The notes: a model not told the origin generated them from the letters alone. A DNA stretch of 64,000 nucleotides from Carboxylicivirga agarovorans (GCF_050589845.1 NZ_JBNGPA010000019.1:1-64000), one strand, 5' to 3'. Shown: positions 16,580-25,648, numbered from the stretch's first letter. Translations and numbers: made by a program.

Positions 16580-17434
16580 ATGAAGACATTTGCTGATATT
16601 GAAAAAAGGTATGCGTCCTTCCCGAATGCTAAGGTGTTGCTACAACCAATTCCATATGACAGAACCAGTACTTGGGGGAAAGGTGCTGATAATGGTTTTA
16701 GAGCTTTTCTGGAAGCTTCTCATAATATGGAATTGTACGACATTGAAACAAACTCTTGTGTCTACAAAGAGGGTATCCATATTTTACCTTCAATTGTAGA
16801 TGAAGAAACACCAGATAAAATGTTTAACAGCATTTACAAATCGGTGCAATACCAGTTGGGCTTAGAGCGTTTTCTGACATTTTTTGGTGGTGAGCACTCA
16901 ATAAGCATTGGCATAATAAAGGCTTTTTCTGAGCAATATCCCAATCTGACAGTGCTGCAATTGGATGCGCATGCTGATTTACGACCTCACTATTTGGGTT
17001 CTAAATACAATCACGCTTGCGCCATGCATGAAGCTTCCAAAAATACTAACCTGATTCAGGTGGGCATTCGTAGTTTGGATGCTTCTGAATTAAAATACAT
17101 TAATCGCGGAAAATGCTTTTATGCACAGGATATAGTGGATAATGATGAATGGATGGACAAGGCTATTAAGCAAATGGGCGACAATGTTTACCTATCCATT
17201 GATTTAGATGTGTTTGACCCATCTATTATGCCATCAACAGGAACGCCGGAACCTGGTGGTTTACTTTGGTACCCTACATTAAAATTCTTGAAAAAAGTTT
17301 TTTCTGAACGTAAGGTACTTGGTTTCGATATGGTTGAATTAGCACCCAATATTAACGACAAAGCACCCGATTTTTTGACAGCAAAACTCTATTACAAACT
17401 ACTTTCTTATAAATTTAAATACAATGACAAATAA
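16580..17434 (+). CDS. speB: Agmatinase (ureohydrolase)
   Basis: Hydrolyses agmatine to putrescine and urea with a two-manganese site. All metal motifs of the arginase/agmatinase family are visible in the 284 residues: GGEHS (103-107), LDAHAD (128-133) with the metal-binding Asp129, His131 and Asp133, and SIDLDVFDP with Asp208 and Asp210. It follows the arginine decarboxylase directly and overlaps the DHS-like gene by 11 bp, so the pathway arginine, agmatine, putrescine is encoded in one unit. Formiminoglutamase is the alternative and is unlikely here. Confidence 0.92.
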   Translation: MKTFADIEKRYASFPNAKVLLQPIPYDRTSTWGKGADNGFRAFLEASHNMELYDIETNSCVYKEGIHILPSIVDEETPDKMFNSIYKSVQYQLGLERFLTFFGGEHSISIGIIKAFSEQYPNLTVLQLDAHADLRPHYLGSKYNHACAMHEASKNTNLIQVGIRSLDASELKYINRGKCFYAQDIVDNDEWMDKAIKQMGDNVYLSIDLDVFDPSIMPSTGTPEPGGLLWYPTLKFLKKVFSERKVLGFDMVELAPNINDKAPDFLTAKLYYKLLSYKFKYNDK

Positions 17435-18401
17435 AGGCTCTGTATCCAACTTCATGCTTGAGCACTACAAGCATTTTAATGCCGCCAGTTTGGTGGATGC
17501 TGCTGTTGCATATGAAGCGCAGTTAAATAAAGGCAATAAAATGCTGGTTTCTTTGGCTGGAGCCATGAGTACAGCTGAACTGGGACGAAGCTTAGCAGAA
17601 ATGATTCGCCAGGATAAGGTACACATTATATCTTGCACCGGTGCTAATTTGGAAGAAGATGTGATGAACCTGGTAGCACACAATTCATACAAACGTATTC
17701 CCAACTATCGTGATTTATCTCCTAATAAGGAATGGGAATTATTGGAAAACGGCTATAACAGGGTTACAGATACCTGCATTCCCGAGGAAGAAGCATTTAG
17801 GCGGATTCAAAAACATATTTTTAATATTTGGCGCGATGCTTACGAAACCAATCAGCGTTTCTATCCTCATGAATATTTGTATCAACTTCTGCTTTCGGGC
17901 GACTTGGAGAAATATTATGAGATTGACCCGGTTAATAGCTGGATGCTGGCTGCAGCCGAAAAAAACATACCTATTGTTGTTCCCGGCTGGGAAGATTCTA
18001 CTCTGGGAAACATTTTTGCCTCATATTGTATTAAAGGTCAGTTGGATCCTAAAGTGGCTAAAAGTGGTATCGAATACATGACATACCTTGCATCTTGGTA
18101 TGAAAATAATACTAAAAATAATGGTATTGGCTTTTTTCAGATTGGAGGGGGTATTGCCGGGGATTTCCCAATTTGTGTAGTGCCAATGCTTGCCCAGGAT
18201 TTGAACCAATCAAAGACTAAGTTTTGGTCGTATTTTTGCCAAATTTCAGATTCAACAACAAGTTACGGATCTTATTCAGGAGCTGTACCTAATGAAAAAA
18301 TAACCTGGGGTAAGTTAAATGTAAGTACCCCAAAGTTTATTATTGAATCAGATGCTTCAATAGTGGCACCTTTAGTCTTTGCCTACCTGTTAAATTGGTA
18401 A
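17424..18401 (+). CDS. Deoxyhypusine-synthase-like protein with altered polyamine pocket
   Basis: Eukaryotic relatives move the aminobutyl group of spermidine, using NAD, onto a lysine of eIF5A, which bacteria lack. The 325 residues keep the fold (AGAMSTAELG, SCTGANLEEDVMN, PIVVPGWEDSTLG, FQIGGGIAGDFPI) and the catalytic lysine, Lys297 in TWGKLN, matching human Lys329. The human KHH after GGGVV, with its active-site His, is replaced by GDF, and the Asp of GSDSGARPDE is Tyr (GSYSGAVPNE); the Glu is kept. The substrate is therefore likely a different amine. Homospermidine-type synthesis from putrescine is a reasonable guess given speA and speB upstream. It overlaps speB by 11 bp. Confidence 0.85.
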   Translation: MTNKGSVSNFMLEHYKHFNAASLVDAAVAYEAQLNKGNKMLVSLAGAMSTAELGRSLAEMIRQDKVHIISCTGANLEEDVMNLVAHNSYKRIPNYRDLSPNKEWELLENGYNRVTDTCIPEEEAFRRIQKHIFNIWRDAYETNQRFYPHEYLYQLLLSGDLEKYYEIDPVNSWMLAAAEKNIPIVVPGWEDSTLGNIFASYCIKGQLDPKVAKSGIEYMTYLASWYENNTKNNGIGFFQIGGGIAGDFPICVVPMLAQDLNQSKTKFWSYFCQISDSTTSYGSYSGAVPNEKITWGKLNVSTPKFIIESDASIVAPLVFAYLLNW

Positions 18402-18413
18402 TGTATTAAAAAG

Positions 18414-18752
18414 ATGAAAATGATTATTAGTAAGCCAAAGGTAATTATGGACTACCACAAATTACCAATAGTATTAAAGGAACAGTTAAAACTTGTTTAT
18501 CCCGATGGATTTCATGAATATTTAATTTGGTTTAATGATAATATTGGTCAACGTATTTCAGCACTTAGGTTTGAAACAGACGAAAGAGTGTATCTGTTAC
18601 GAATGTCTGTTGACATGGCACTTGAAATTATGGATGAAGATGACGATTTTGACAGTGATTATAATTTAAAACCGAAAGTTCAGGAGACATATGCCTCAAA
18701 ACATGGCGAAGTTGAATACCTGTCGGAGAACGAAAACTATTCAGAAACCTAA
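18414..18752 (+). CDS. Small acidic conserved-type hypothetical protein
   Basis: 112 residues with no recognised family. It starts 12 bp after the DHS-like gene. The N-terminal 75 residues are folded-looking (KLVYPDGFHEYLIWF, RISALRFETDERVYLLRM). The rest is strongly acidic and probably disordered (EIMDEDDDFDSDYN), giving a low overall pI. No signal peptide or membrane segment is present. Position in the polyamine unit suggests a regulatory or binding role, for example with a polycation, but nothing in the sequence proves it. Confidence 0.65.
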   Translation: MKMIISKPKVIMDYHKLPIVLKEQLKLVYPDGFHEYLIWFNDNIGQRISALRFETDERVYLLRMSVDMALEIMDEDDDFDSDYNLKPKVQETYASKHGEVEYLSENENYSET

Positions 18753-18765
18753 TTGTTTTTTAATT

Positions 18766-19347
18766 ATGCTTTTAATTATTGATAACCAAAGTGCTTTTAT
18801 TAAAAAATTTAAGCGCCAATACCTGGCCGAGCAGGATTTTGATTATGTATTCTTCGACCATAACCAGCCCATTACCTTGTCGGCTAAAACAAAAATAAAA
18901 GGAATTATTTTGTCAGGAGGTAAAGGTAACCCTTACGAACCACTCAATCTTACCTCCAACTTTGTGGCAATGCAAAATTTTAACGTTCCCGTTTTAGGTT
19001 TTTGCCTGGGGCATGAGATTATTGCTGTAGCGTATCGTGGGCGTATTAAAAAAATGCCCGACTATCATGGTAAAAAGGAACTAATAGAAATTACAAAACC
19101 AGAAGACCCCATTTTTGAAGGACTTAACAAAAGTGAGGTGTTCCTGGTTAAGCGTCATTCCTTTTTTGTGTCAGAATTACCTGATACCTTTGAAAGTCTG
19201 GCGACTTCCGAAACCTGCAGCACCGAAATTATCCGACATAAGTCAAAACCTATTTACGGATTCCAGTCGCATCCTGAGGTATCGGGTGAAGAGGGAATGC
19301 TAATGGTGCGTAACTTTCTAAAAATGTGTGGAATCTTAAATGAGTAA
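18766..19347 (+). CDS. Class I glutamine amidotransferase domain protein
   Basis: 193 residues from the ATG at 18766 (MLLIIDNQSAF); the in-frame ATG upstream at 18691 lies inside the previous gene and is unlikely. The triad of class I amidotransferases is visible: nucleophile Cys in VLGFCLGHE, His and Glu in GFQSHPEVSGEEG, with the oxyanion region GIILSGGKGNP. It resembles the glutaminase half of GMP or anthranilate synthase but has no synthetase domain and no partner nearby. A role as a gamma-glutamyl-amine hydrolase in polyamine turnover (PuuD-like reaction) would fit the neighbours, but this is inference. CorA starts 6 bp after its stop. Confidence 0.8.
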   Translation: MLLIIDNQSAFIKKFKRQYLAEQDFDYVFFDHNQPITLSAKTKIKGIILSGGKGNPYEPLNLTSNFVAMQNFNVPVLGFCLGHEIIAVAYRGRIKKMPDYHGKKELIEITKPEDPIFEGLNKSEVFLVKRHSFFVSELPDTFESLATSETCSTEIIRHKSKPIYGFQSHPEVSGEEGMLMVRNFLKMCGILNE

Positions 19348-19353
19348 TCAGAT

Positions 19354-20418
19354 ATGGCCCGTTTTCTAAAAAGTAAAAAGGAATTTATTGGTTTATCACC
19401 TGATAGTATTCAATTTAGAGGGGAGAAAAAAATCGAAACGGTTTCGATTCAACTGTATAACTATGATGGCATCTCTCTTACCGAAGATAATTTTGAGGAA
19501 GTCGAAAAGCTGTCAACTCTTATAACTAAAGGAAATTCCTGGATTAATGTATATGGTCTGCATGATACAATTGTTATGAAAAAAATTTCAGAGATATTGG
19601 AAATAGAACCAATTGTTATTTCTGAAATATTAAACACTCATAGCCGACCACGCGTGGTAGAATACGACAACTGCTTATTTGTTTCCGTTAAATTAATTAG
19701 GCTACTCAATGAAGAAGATTTGAATATCACTACAGAGAATATCGTTTTTATATTGAAAGATAAGCAGTTAATAACTTTTCAGGAACGCATTGGTGATGTC
19801 TTTAATCCGGTGAGGGAACGAATGAAGAATCCAAAAAAGAAAATCCGACAGATGGGTTCTGATTATTTGTTGTTTGCTTTGTTAGATGTCATTATTGATA
19901 ATTATAGCTACGTTATTAGTCGTTTTGGAGAGTTAGTGGAAACATTGGATGAAAAGATTCTTGGTGTAGTTGATAATTCTATGTTGGCCGATATTAACCG
20001 TTATAAGATTGAGCTGATTTATTTACACAAGTCGATCGTTCCATGTAAAGAAATGATTCTTAATCTGATAAAGTCTGAATCCGAATACATTGAGGAGGAA
20101 AAAGAGTTTTTCTTCCGCGAGTTACAAAATAATATTCAACAAACTATTGACTCGTTAAATAATTACAAGGAGATATTAACCGGTCAGTTAAGTATTTATC
20201 ACACGCAAGTAAGTAGTCGATTAAATGATATAATGCGAGTCTTAACCATCTTCTCTGTTGTTTTTATTCCCTTAACATTTATTGCTGGTATCTATGGAAC
20301 CAATTTTGAGTTTATTCCTGAGTTGGGCTATAAATATAGTTATCCGGCGATGATTTTTGTGATGGTACTTATTGCAGGAGGGATGCTGGCTTATTTCAAA
20401 CGAAAAAAGTGGTTCTAA
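19354..20418 (+). CDS. corA: CorA-family divalent-cation channel with a GTN motif
   Basis: Inner-membrane pentameric channel for Mg2+ (or Co2+/Zn2+). The 354 residues form a large cytoplasmic funnel domain, a long stalk helix (IDSLNNYKEILTGQLSIYHT) and two C-terminal TMs. The pore motif reads YGTNFEF at 314-320 with Thr316 where the family has Met (GMN). GVN and GIN occur in ZntB zinc transporters, so ion choice or direction may differ. Two acidic residues follow the loop (EFIPELGYKY), and the protein ends with a lysine-rich KRKKWF tail. Spacing to the amidotransferase is 6 bp, which suggests co-transcription. Confidence 0.9.
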   Translation: MARFLKSKKEFIGLSPDSIQFRGEKKIETVSIQLYNYDGISLTEDNFEEVEKLSTLITKGNSWINVYGLHDTIVMKKISEILEIEPIVISEILNTHSRPRVVEYDNCLFVSVKLIRLLNEEDLNITTENIVFILKDKQLITFQERIGDVFNPVRERMKNPKKKIRQMGSDYLLFALLDVIIDNYSYVISRFGELVETLDEKILGVVDNSMLADINRYKIELIYLHKSIVPCKEMILNLIKSESEYIEEEKEFFFRELQNNIQQTIDSLNNYKEILTGQLSIYHTQVSSRLNDIMRVLTIFSVVFIPLTFIAGIYGTNFEFIPELGYKYSYPAMIFVMVLIAGGMLAYFKRKKWF

Positions 20419-20460
20419 TTATTTAAACAATACAATAATAAACACCAGCACAATAATACA

Positions 20461-22671
20461 ATGAAGAAAAAAGGGTTTGGAACAGCACCGGTTTTTTTAA
20501 CCGCCATATCAACAATACTGGGAGCTATTCTGTTTCTTCGTTTCGGCATGGCCGTAGGTAATCTCGGTTTTTTTGGAACACTTGCTATCATATTATTAGG
20601 GCATTTAATAACCATTCCAACCGCCTTGGCCATTTCCGAGATTGCTACCAATACAAGAGTTGAAGGTGGTGGAGAATATTTTATCATTTCGCGTTCTTTT
20701 GGATTAAACATTGGTGCTACTATTGGTATTGCCCTATATTTTTCACAAGCCATTAGTGTCGCTTTTTATGTCATTGCCTTTACCGAAGCTTTTGAGCCTT
20801 TTTTTAGCTGGATAAAAAACAGTTATGATATTGCATTACCTCGACAGGTTATCAGCATACCAGCACTTTTGCTGTTGGGAGTTCTCATTCTTAAAAAGGG
20901 GGCCGACATAGGAGTGAAAACTTTATATATTGTTGTTGCAGTGTTATTTATTTCTTTGGCACTTTTTTTTGCAGGCGAACCATCTATCGTGGAGGCTGGC
21001 AGTGGAACTAATTTTGTGTTCAGTAACCAAGATCAATTCTTCGTTTGGTTCGCCATCTGTTTCCCGGCTTTTACCGGGATGACTGCCGGCGTAGGTTTAA
21101 GTGGTGATTTAAAAAATCCAAAGAAGTCAATTCCTAGAGGAACATTATTAGGCACCATCATTGGCATGCTCATCTATATTGCCATCATTTATAAGTTCTC
21201 CATTTCCTTGTCGTCCGAAGAGATGAGTTCAAACCAGTTGTCGATGGCTAATGTGGCCTTATTAGGAGGCTTGATTATTCCACTGGGTTTAGGAGCTTCT
21301 ACTATTTCGTCGGCGATTGGTTCTGTTTTAGTAGCACCGCGCACATTGCAGGCGTTGTCAGTTGACCGTTGTCTGCCAGCCAATAAACTGAACAAATGGC
21401 TGGCCAGAGGCAAAGGTGATACCAGCGAGCCCTATAACGCCACCTTTGTGACCATGAGCATTGCTTTCTTTTTTGTTCTCTTAGGTGAAGTTGATTTTGT
21501 AGCACAAATCATATCCATGTTTTTTATGATTACCTATGGTTCCTTGTGTCTCATATCATTTCTTAATCACTTTGGCGCTTCGCCATCCTATCGGCCTCAG
21601 TTTAAATCCCATTGGCTGATTTCTTTAGGTGGGTTTGTATTGTCCCTATGGATAATGTTTAAAATCAGTGCTTTGTTTGCATTGCTGGCGTGTATTGTTA
21701 TTATAATGACTTATTTGTATCTGAATTCGGTACATAAAGAAAGAGGCGGATTACAGAATATCTTTTCAGGAGCATTGTTTCAATTGAGTCGACGAATACA
21801 GTTGTATCTGCAAAAAAATAAAAACAAATCAGCTGACGCTGAAGAGTGGCGACCATCAGTCATTTGTATTTCAACCAATTCTTTTGCGCGCAGTAAGGTG
21901 TTCGATTTATTAAAATGGATTTCATACAAGCATGGTTTTGGCACCTATTTCCATTTTTTAAAAGGCTATTACTCAAAAGCCACAAACGAAGAAGCTAAAA
22001 CGATTGTGAAGCAATTAATTGAAGACCAAAGCGACAACAAAAGCTCGCTTTACCTCGATTGTATGATATCGCCATCTTATACAAGTGCTATTGCGCAAGC
22101 TATCCAGAGCCCCAGCATTAGTGGTATGGAAAACAATATGGTGGTATTTGATTACAAACGTAAAGATAGTGAAGCCATTAGTGATATCCTTGATAATATT
22201 AGCTTAACACATGCTGGCAACCTCGATATCTGTGTGTTTTCCGATTCCGATACTAATACACATTTCAAGAATGGTATCCATATATGGATTAAACCAACCG
22301 ATGTGCTAAATGCAAACCTGATGATTTTGTTGGGCTTTATCATTATGTCACATCCCGACTGGAGGAAGAGTTATGTCAAGATTTATAGTGTATGTAAAAA
22401 AAATGAGGTTGAATTGACTCGACAGCAAATCAAAACATTGGTACAAAATGGCCGATTACCCATTACCATGTCTAATATAGAAATTTTGCCGTCAAATGAG
22501 GATGTGTCGGTGAAAAAGATGATACATGAGCATTCGATGCGGGCAGGATTAACCATTATCGGTTTTATGGAAGAACAAACCAAGCACAGTGGTAGCGAAG
22601 TTTTTACTGGTTACGAGGATTTGGGAGATATTCTTTTTGTCACAGCTTCAAGCAAACAAGCAATTGAATAA
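20461..22671 (+). CDS. Cation-chloride cotransporter homologue (SLC12/APC superfamily)
   Basis: Predicted secondary transporter of about 12 TMs in residues 1-430. The N-terminus GTAPVFLTAISTILGAILFL is the unwound TM1 typical of Na-K-Cl cotransporter relatives, followed by VEGGGEYFIISRSFG and AFTGMTAGVGLSGDLKNPKK. The soluble C-terminal part (about 450-736) resembles the cytosolic domain of animal CCC proteins in size and position. Substrate could be K+, Cl- or an amino acid; the cotransporter call rests on the TM1 and GDLKNP stretches. Starts 42 bp after corA and precedes a hairpin at 22678, so it may close the corA unit. Confidence 0.82.
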   Translation: MKKKGFGTAPVFLTAISTILGAILFLRFGMAVGNLGFFGTLAIILLGHLITIPTALAISEIATNTRVEGGGEYFIISRSFGLNIGATIGIALYFSQAISVAFYVIAFTEAFEPFFSWIKNSYDIALPRQVISIPALLLLGVLILKKGADIGVKTLYIVVAVLFISLALFFAGEPSIVEAGSGTNFVFSNQDQFFVWFAICFPAFTGMTAGVGLSGDLKNPKKSIPRGTLLGTIIGMLIYIAIIYKFSISLSSEEMSSNQLSMANVALLGGLIIPLGLGASTISSAIGSVLVAPRTLQALSVDRCLPANKLNKWLARGKGDTSEPYNATFVTMSIAFFFVLLGEVDFVAQIISMFFMITYGSLCLISFLNHFGASPSYRPQFKSHWLISLGGFVLSLWIMFKISALFALLACIVIIMTYLYLNSVHKERGGLQNIFSGALFQLSRRIQLYLQKNKNKSADAEEWRPSVICISTNSFARSKVFDLLKWISYKHGFGTYFHFLKGYYSKATNEEAKTIVKQLIEDQSDNKSSLYLDCMISPSYTSAIAQAIQSPSISGMENNMVVFDYKRKDSEAISDILDNISLTHAGNLDICVFSDSDTNTHFKNGIHIWIKPTDVLNANLMILLGFIIMSHPDWRKSYVKIYSVCKKNEVELTRQQIKTLVQNGRLPITMSNIEILPSNEDVSVKKMIHEHSMRAGLTIIGFMEEQTKHSGSEVFTGYEDLGDILFVTASSKQAIE

Positions 22672-22677
22672 TGGTCG

Positions 22678-22704
22678 TAAACCTACGAGATTCTCTTAGG
22701 TTTA
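22678..22704 (+). terminator. Hairpin after the cotransporter gene
   Basis: TAAACCTA (22678-22685) pairs with TAGGTTTA (22697-22704), and GAGA/TCTC continues the stem inside. A second weaker hairpin (CTAAG...CTTAG) and a run of seven T lie within the next 60 bp. Together they probably end the transcript before the sigma-factor gene. Confidence 0.6.
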
Positions 22705-22828
22705 CTCATATATTTTACTATAAGCTAAGTATTCAGCTTAGATAAAAAATCCGTTTTTTTACTCTGTTTTTCACTTTCCTAACCTCTTACATTTACATCA
22801 TCAATAAAACGATTAGATGTAATGAAAG

Positions 22829-23413
22829 ATGAAAAAATTGGACATCAACAAAAAAACTGACGAAGCCTTAATTAAAGACTTAAAGCATGGCAACAGCGCT
22901 GCCTATGAGCAATTGTATAGCCGTTATTATTTAAAGGTGTTTAATAAATGTTATTCATTTGTCCACAATACAGATGATGCTTTTGATTTGTGCCAGGATG
23001 TTTTTATGAAAACCTTTGCGGCATTAAGCTCTTTTAAAGGTCATTCAAAGTTTTCAACCTGGTTGTATACTATCACATACAACCATTGTGTTACTTCTCT
23101 GAAGAAAGATAAACAGGTGCAATATGAATCGTTGGAAGAGAAATCTGTTTGGGGTGTTGAAATGAGTATACTCGAAGATAATGAAGACCAATGGGCACTT
23201 GAAAACAAGGAGCAGGAGTTACTGAAAATTTTGAATGGAATTCCTTATCAGGATAAAAAAATACTGGAACTAAAATACTTATCTAACTTTTCAGTAAAAG
23301 AGATTCAATCTGAATTAAACCTATCTAAAAGTGCTGTTAAAATGAGGCTTATGCGAGCCCGTCAAAAAGTAGGTAAATCCTACGAAAGTGCAAATAAAGT
23401 TGATATTCTATAA
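22829..23413 (+). CDS. ECF-type RNA polymerase sigma factor
   Basis: 194 residues of the sigma-70 ECF class. Region 2 covers about 15-90 with AYEQLYSRYYLKVFNKCYSF, DAFDLCQDVFMKTFAAL and FSTWLYTITYNHC. Region 4 covers about 130-185 with ILNGIPYQDKKILELKYL and the HTH SVKEIQSELNLSKSAVKMRLMRAR. No anti-sigma factor is encoded next to it. The neighbour 17 bp downstream is an uncharacterised soluble protein, which might play that part. Regulon unknown. Confidence 0.92.
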   Translation: MKKLDINKKTDEALIKDLKHGNSAAYEQLYSRYYLKVFNKCYSFVHNTDDAFDLCQDVFMKTFAALSSFKGHSKFSTWLYTITYNHCVTSLKKDKQVQYESLEEKSVWGVEMSILEDNEDQWALENKEQELLKILNGIPYQDKKILELKYLSNFSVKEIQSELNLSKSAVKMRLMRARQKVGKSYESANKVDIL

Positions 23414-23430
23414 AAATTAAAACTGTAGTT

Positions 23431-23961
23431 ATGAGTAAAAATTATGTATTGGTATGCGATATCTGCCACATTAGTAGCAAAGCTCTTTTTTCTGCATTTG
23501 ATTTAGCGAATAGGGATGCTGCCAAATTAACTGTTATGATAATTTACAATAAAACATCGTTGTATTTTGGTGATTATGGTAGTATGTCTTCCCCATTGTA
23601 CGTTTTAGAAAAAGATTTGCTGGAATTATTTAAGCAACGCTATAAATATTTATCCAGTAATGATGCTCAGTCTAATGATATCAACAATAAAGTTGAAATC
23701 CGATTTGTTAATAATGAAGCATCTTTAAAGCCATATATTGATACTTATAGCAATTGGGTTTTTGAGCATAAAAGTTTGGCAACAAGACTTAACCCTGGCG
23801 GTTTACTCAATAAGCTAAACACGAAAAAGCGTTCGGTTCAAGTTGTTGCGAAAAACGGAAAGCTAATAGACTTGCATCATGCATCGTTCTTTAATTTTAG
23901 TTTTATTCAGAATAATCGCTTGTTTTGGGACAATAGCCCCCTTGAACTGGGAATGCTCTAG
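23431..23961 (+). CDS. Hypothetical protein, weakly USP-like, downstream of the sigma factor
   Basis: 176 residues, soluble, no signal peptide. The start MSKNYVLVCDICHISSKALFSAFDLANRDAAKLTVMII has the strand-helix-strand pattern of the universal stress protein fold (hydrophobic strand, small-residue turn, helix, strand), but no ATP-binding G-x2-G-x9-G motif is visible. It is probably co-transcribed with the sigma factor (17 bp gap). A role as a stress-signal partner of that factor is a guess. Confidence 0.5.
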   Translation: MSKNYVLVCDICHISSKALFSAFDLANRDAAKLTVMIIYNKTSLYFGDYGSMSSPLYVLEKDLLELFKQRYKYLSSNDAQSNDINNKVEIRFVNNEASLKPYIDTYSNWVFEHKSLATRLNPGGLLNKLNTKKRSVQVVAKNGKLIDLHHASFFNFSFIQNNRLFWDNSPLELGML

Positions 23962-24018
23962 GATTCATATCTATAAACTGAAATAAGGTATTATAATCAA
24001 GTCTGTTCTCTTTTAAGA

Positions 24019-24046
24019 CCGGGGATTTAAACGATTCCCGGCTTAG
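24019..24046. terminator. Convergent hairpin between the sigma-factor unit and the two-component pair
   Basis: CCGGGGA (24019-24025) pairs with TTCCCGG (24035-24041) with one mismatch-tolerant base pair inside, between two convergent genes. AT-rich flanks on both sides (TTTTAAGA, CTTAGTTA) suit a weak bidirectional terminator. Confidence 0.5.
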
Positions 24047-24691
24047 TTATAATAAGCCTTTCGAAATGGCATACTTCACAAGGCCAACATTATTTTTTAT
24101 CTCAAGTTTTTCTAATAGATTGCGTCTGTGTGTATCAACTGTTCGTGTGCTTATAAATAGTTTATCTGCTATTTCCTGATTGCTATACTCTTGGCTAATT
24201 AATTTGAGTATCTCAATTTCACGTTTTGATAATGGAATATCCGATTTTTTTTTCTTTGTGGTCTTATTCTTCTGTATTTGTTCCATTAAGCTGATTGACA
24301 CCTCTTTACTAAAATAGCTATCGCCATTGGAAACACATCGAATGGCTGTTAACAATTCGTCTTTACCCGCACTTTTAATTATATACCCTTTTGCACCCGA
24401 TTCCAGTGCTTGAAGTATAAAATCGGGGATACTGAGCATCGATAAAATCAAAATATTAACCTCAGGCTTCTGTTCTATAAGTTGCTCAGTTACCTCAATA
24501 CCATTAGGACTTCCCATATCAATATCCAATATAATGACATCGAAAGATTGTTGTTCAGCTATGCTTAAAACCTCTGAACCACTGGAGGCTTCCATGATGC
24601 TATTGATTTCTTTTTCTTTAATCAACAATTCCTTAATACCTTCTCTGAAAATTTTATGGTCGTCGGCAAGTAGTATATTTATTTTCTTCAT
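24047..24691 (-). CDS. NarL/FixJ-family response regulator
   Basis: 214 residues. The receiver domain (1-120) has the acidic pair in LLADDHKIFREG, the phospho-acceptor Asp in DVIILDIDMGS and the conserved Thr/Ser-Lys end (GYIIKSAGKDELLTAI). A LuxR-type HTH covers about 150-210 (LSKREIEILKLISQEYSNQEIADKLFISTRTVDTHR is the full signature region). It binds DNA as a phosphorylated dimer. It is downstream of its kinase by 6 bp on the same strand. Targets unknown. Confidence 0.93.
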   Translation of the reverse strand: MKKINILLADDHKIFREGIKELLIKEKEINSIMEASSGSEVLSIAEQQSFDVIILDIDMGSPNGIEVTEQLIEQKPEVNILILSMLSIPDFILQALESGAKGYIIKSAGKDELLTAIRCVSNGDSYFSKEVSISLMEQIQKNKTTKKKKSDIPLSKREIEILKLISQEYSNQEIADKLFISTRTVDTHRRNLLEKLEIKNNVGLVKYAISKGLL

Positions 24692-24697
24692 TATTGT

Positions 24698-25648
24698 TTA
24701 ATTAAGCGGTATCTCAATGCTGGCCACAGTTCCTTTTTCAGGCACACTATCGAGCGAAAAAACACCATTTAATAATTTAGTGCGTGTTTCTATATTGGTG
24801 AGACCAATACCGTGATTTGCATCTTTAACTTCTTTGCTAAAGCCTACACCATCATCTTCTACCATTAAGATGATACTTTCTTTATGTCGAATAATTTGTA
24901 TTAAAATCTGCTTAGCTCTGGCATGTCTGATTGCGTTATACAGCAGCTCTTGACCGCAGCGATACAGGTTAAGTTCAAGTTCATTGTCAAAACGAACATC
25001 AACATCCATGTTTGAATAAAATTCTATATTTACACGCTTTGAATGGTTGAGCTTATAAGCCAAACTATTGAAGGCTGAGTATAGACCAAATTCATCCAGA
25101 GTACGAGGCACAAGTCGATGAGATAAGGCACGTAAATCGGATGTAACACTATCAACCGTTTCACTAATGCTCTCAATCAACTCGGGGTGTTGCATAACGG
25201 TATTATCATGTATTTTTTCAATAACAGCATCCAGGTTTAACCGAATGAATGACATCAACGGGCCAATGCTGTCATGAATCTCACGCCCAAGTCGACGTCG
25301 CTCGTTTTCCTGTCCTTCGAGGATGGCACTTAAGGAATCGGCTTCAATCGTTTCAGTAGGTTTATAAAGTACCAGTACTTCATAAGCATTAATAATGCAT
25401 TTAAAAATATGCAGTGTGTGGTCTTCTTTCGTAATAGCAACCTCAAAATGCGTGATATTTTGTTGCCGATGTGCTTCAAGTTCTTGTTGCAAATACTGCA
25501 TGTGCGAGTTCTTGAAAAGTTCTTCATCGCATAAACCTAACAGTGCTTCAATCCGACCATTACTGGCGATTACCTGTCCTGCATAATTGATGCACAAAAC
25601 ACCTTCATCAATAGAATCTAGTAAGCTTTGAATGCTCTGAGTCTTCAT
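24698..25648 (-). CDS. HisKA_3 sensor histidine kinase (PAS-containing, soluble)
   Basis: 316 residues without a membrane segment, so the signal is cytoplasmic. A PAS-like domain covers about 1-105 (GQVIASNGRIEALLGL). The dimer-phosphoacceptor helix carries the histidine in RRRLGREIHDSIGPL. The HATPase has the N box (CGQELLYNAIRHARA) and G boxes (VEDDGVGF, HGIGLTNIETR). Together with the response regulator it forms a NarL-type pair common in Bacteroidota. It is transcribed first, with the regulator behind it. Confidence 0.92.
   Translation of the reverse strand: MKTQSIQSLLDSIDEGVLCINYAGQVIASNGRIEALLGLCDEELFKNSHMQYLQQELEAHRQQNITHFEVAITKEDHTLHIFKCIINAYEVLVLYKPTETIEADSLSAILEGQENERRRLGREIHDSIGPLMSFIRLNLDAVIEKIHDNTVMQHPELIESISETVDSVTSDLRALSHRLVPRTLDEFGLYSAFNSLAYKLNHSKRVNIEFYSNMDVDVRFDNELELNLYRCGQELLYNAIRHARAKQILIQIIRHKESIILMVEDDGVGFSKEVKDANHGIGLTNIETRTKLLNGVFSLDSVPEKGTVASIEIPLN

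Noticed and set aside
17424..18401. Loss of the catalytic lysine in the DHS-like protein (GGGVVK changed to GGGIAG)
   Set aside because: The catalytic lysine of human DHS is in the later WGK motif, which is conserved here as Lys297; only pocket residues differ.
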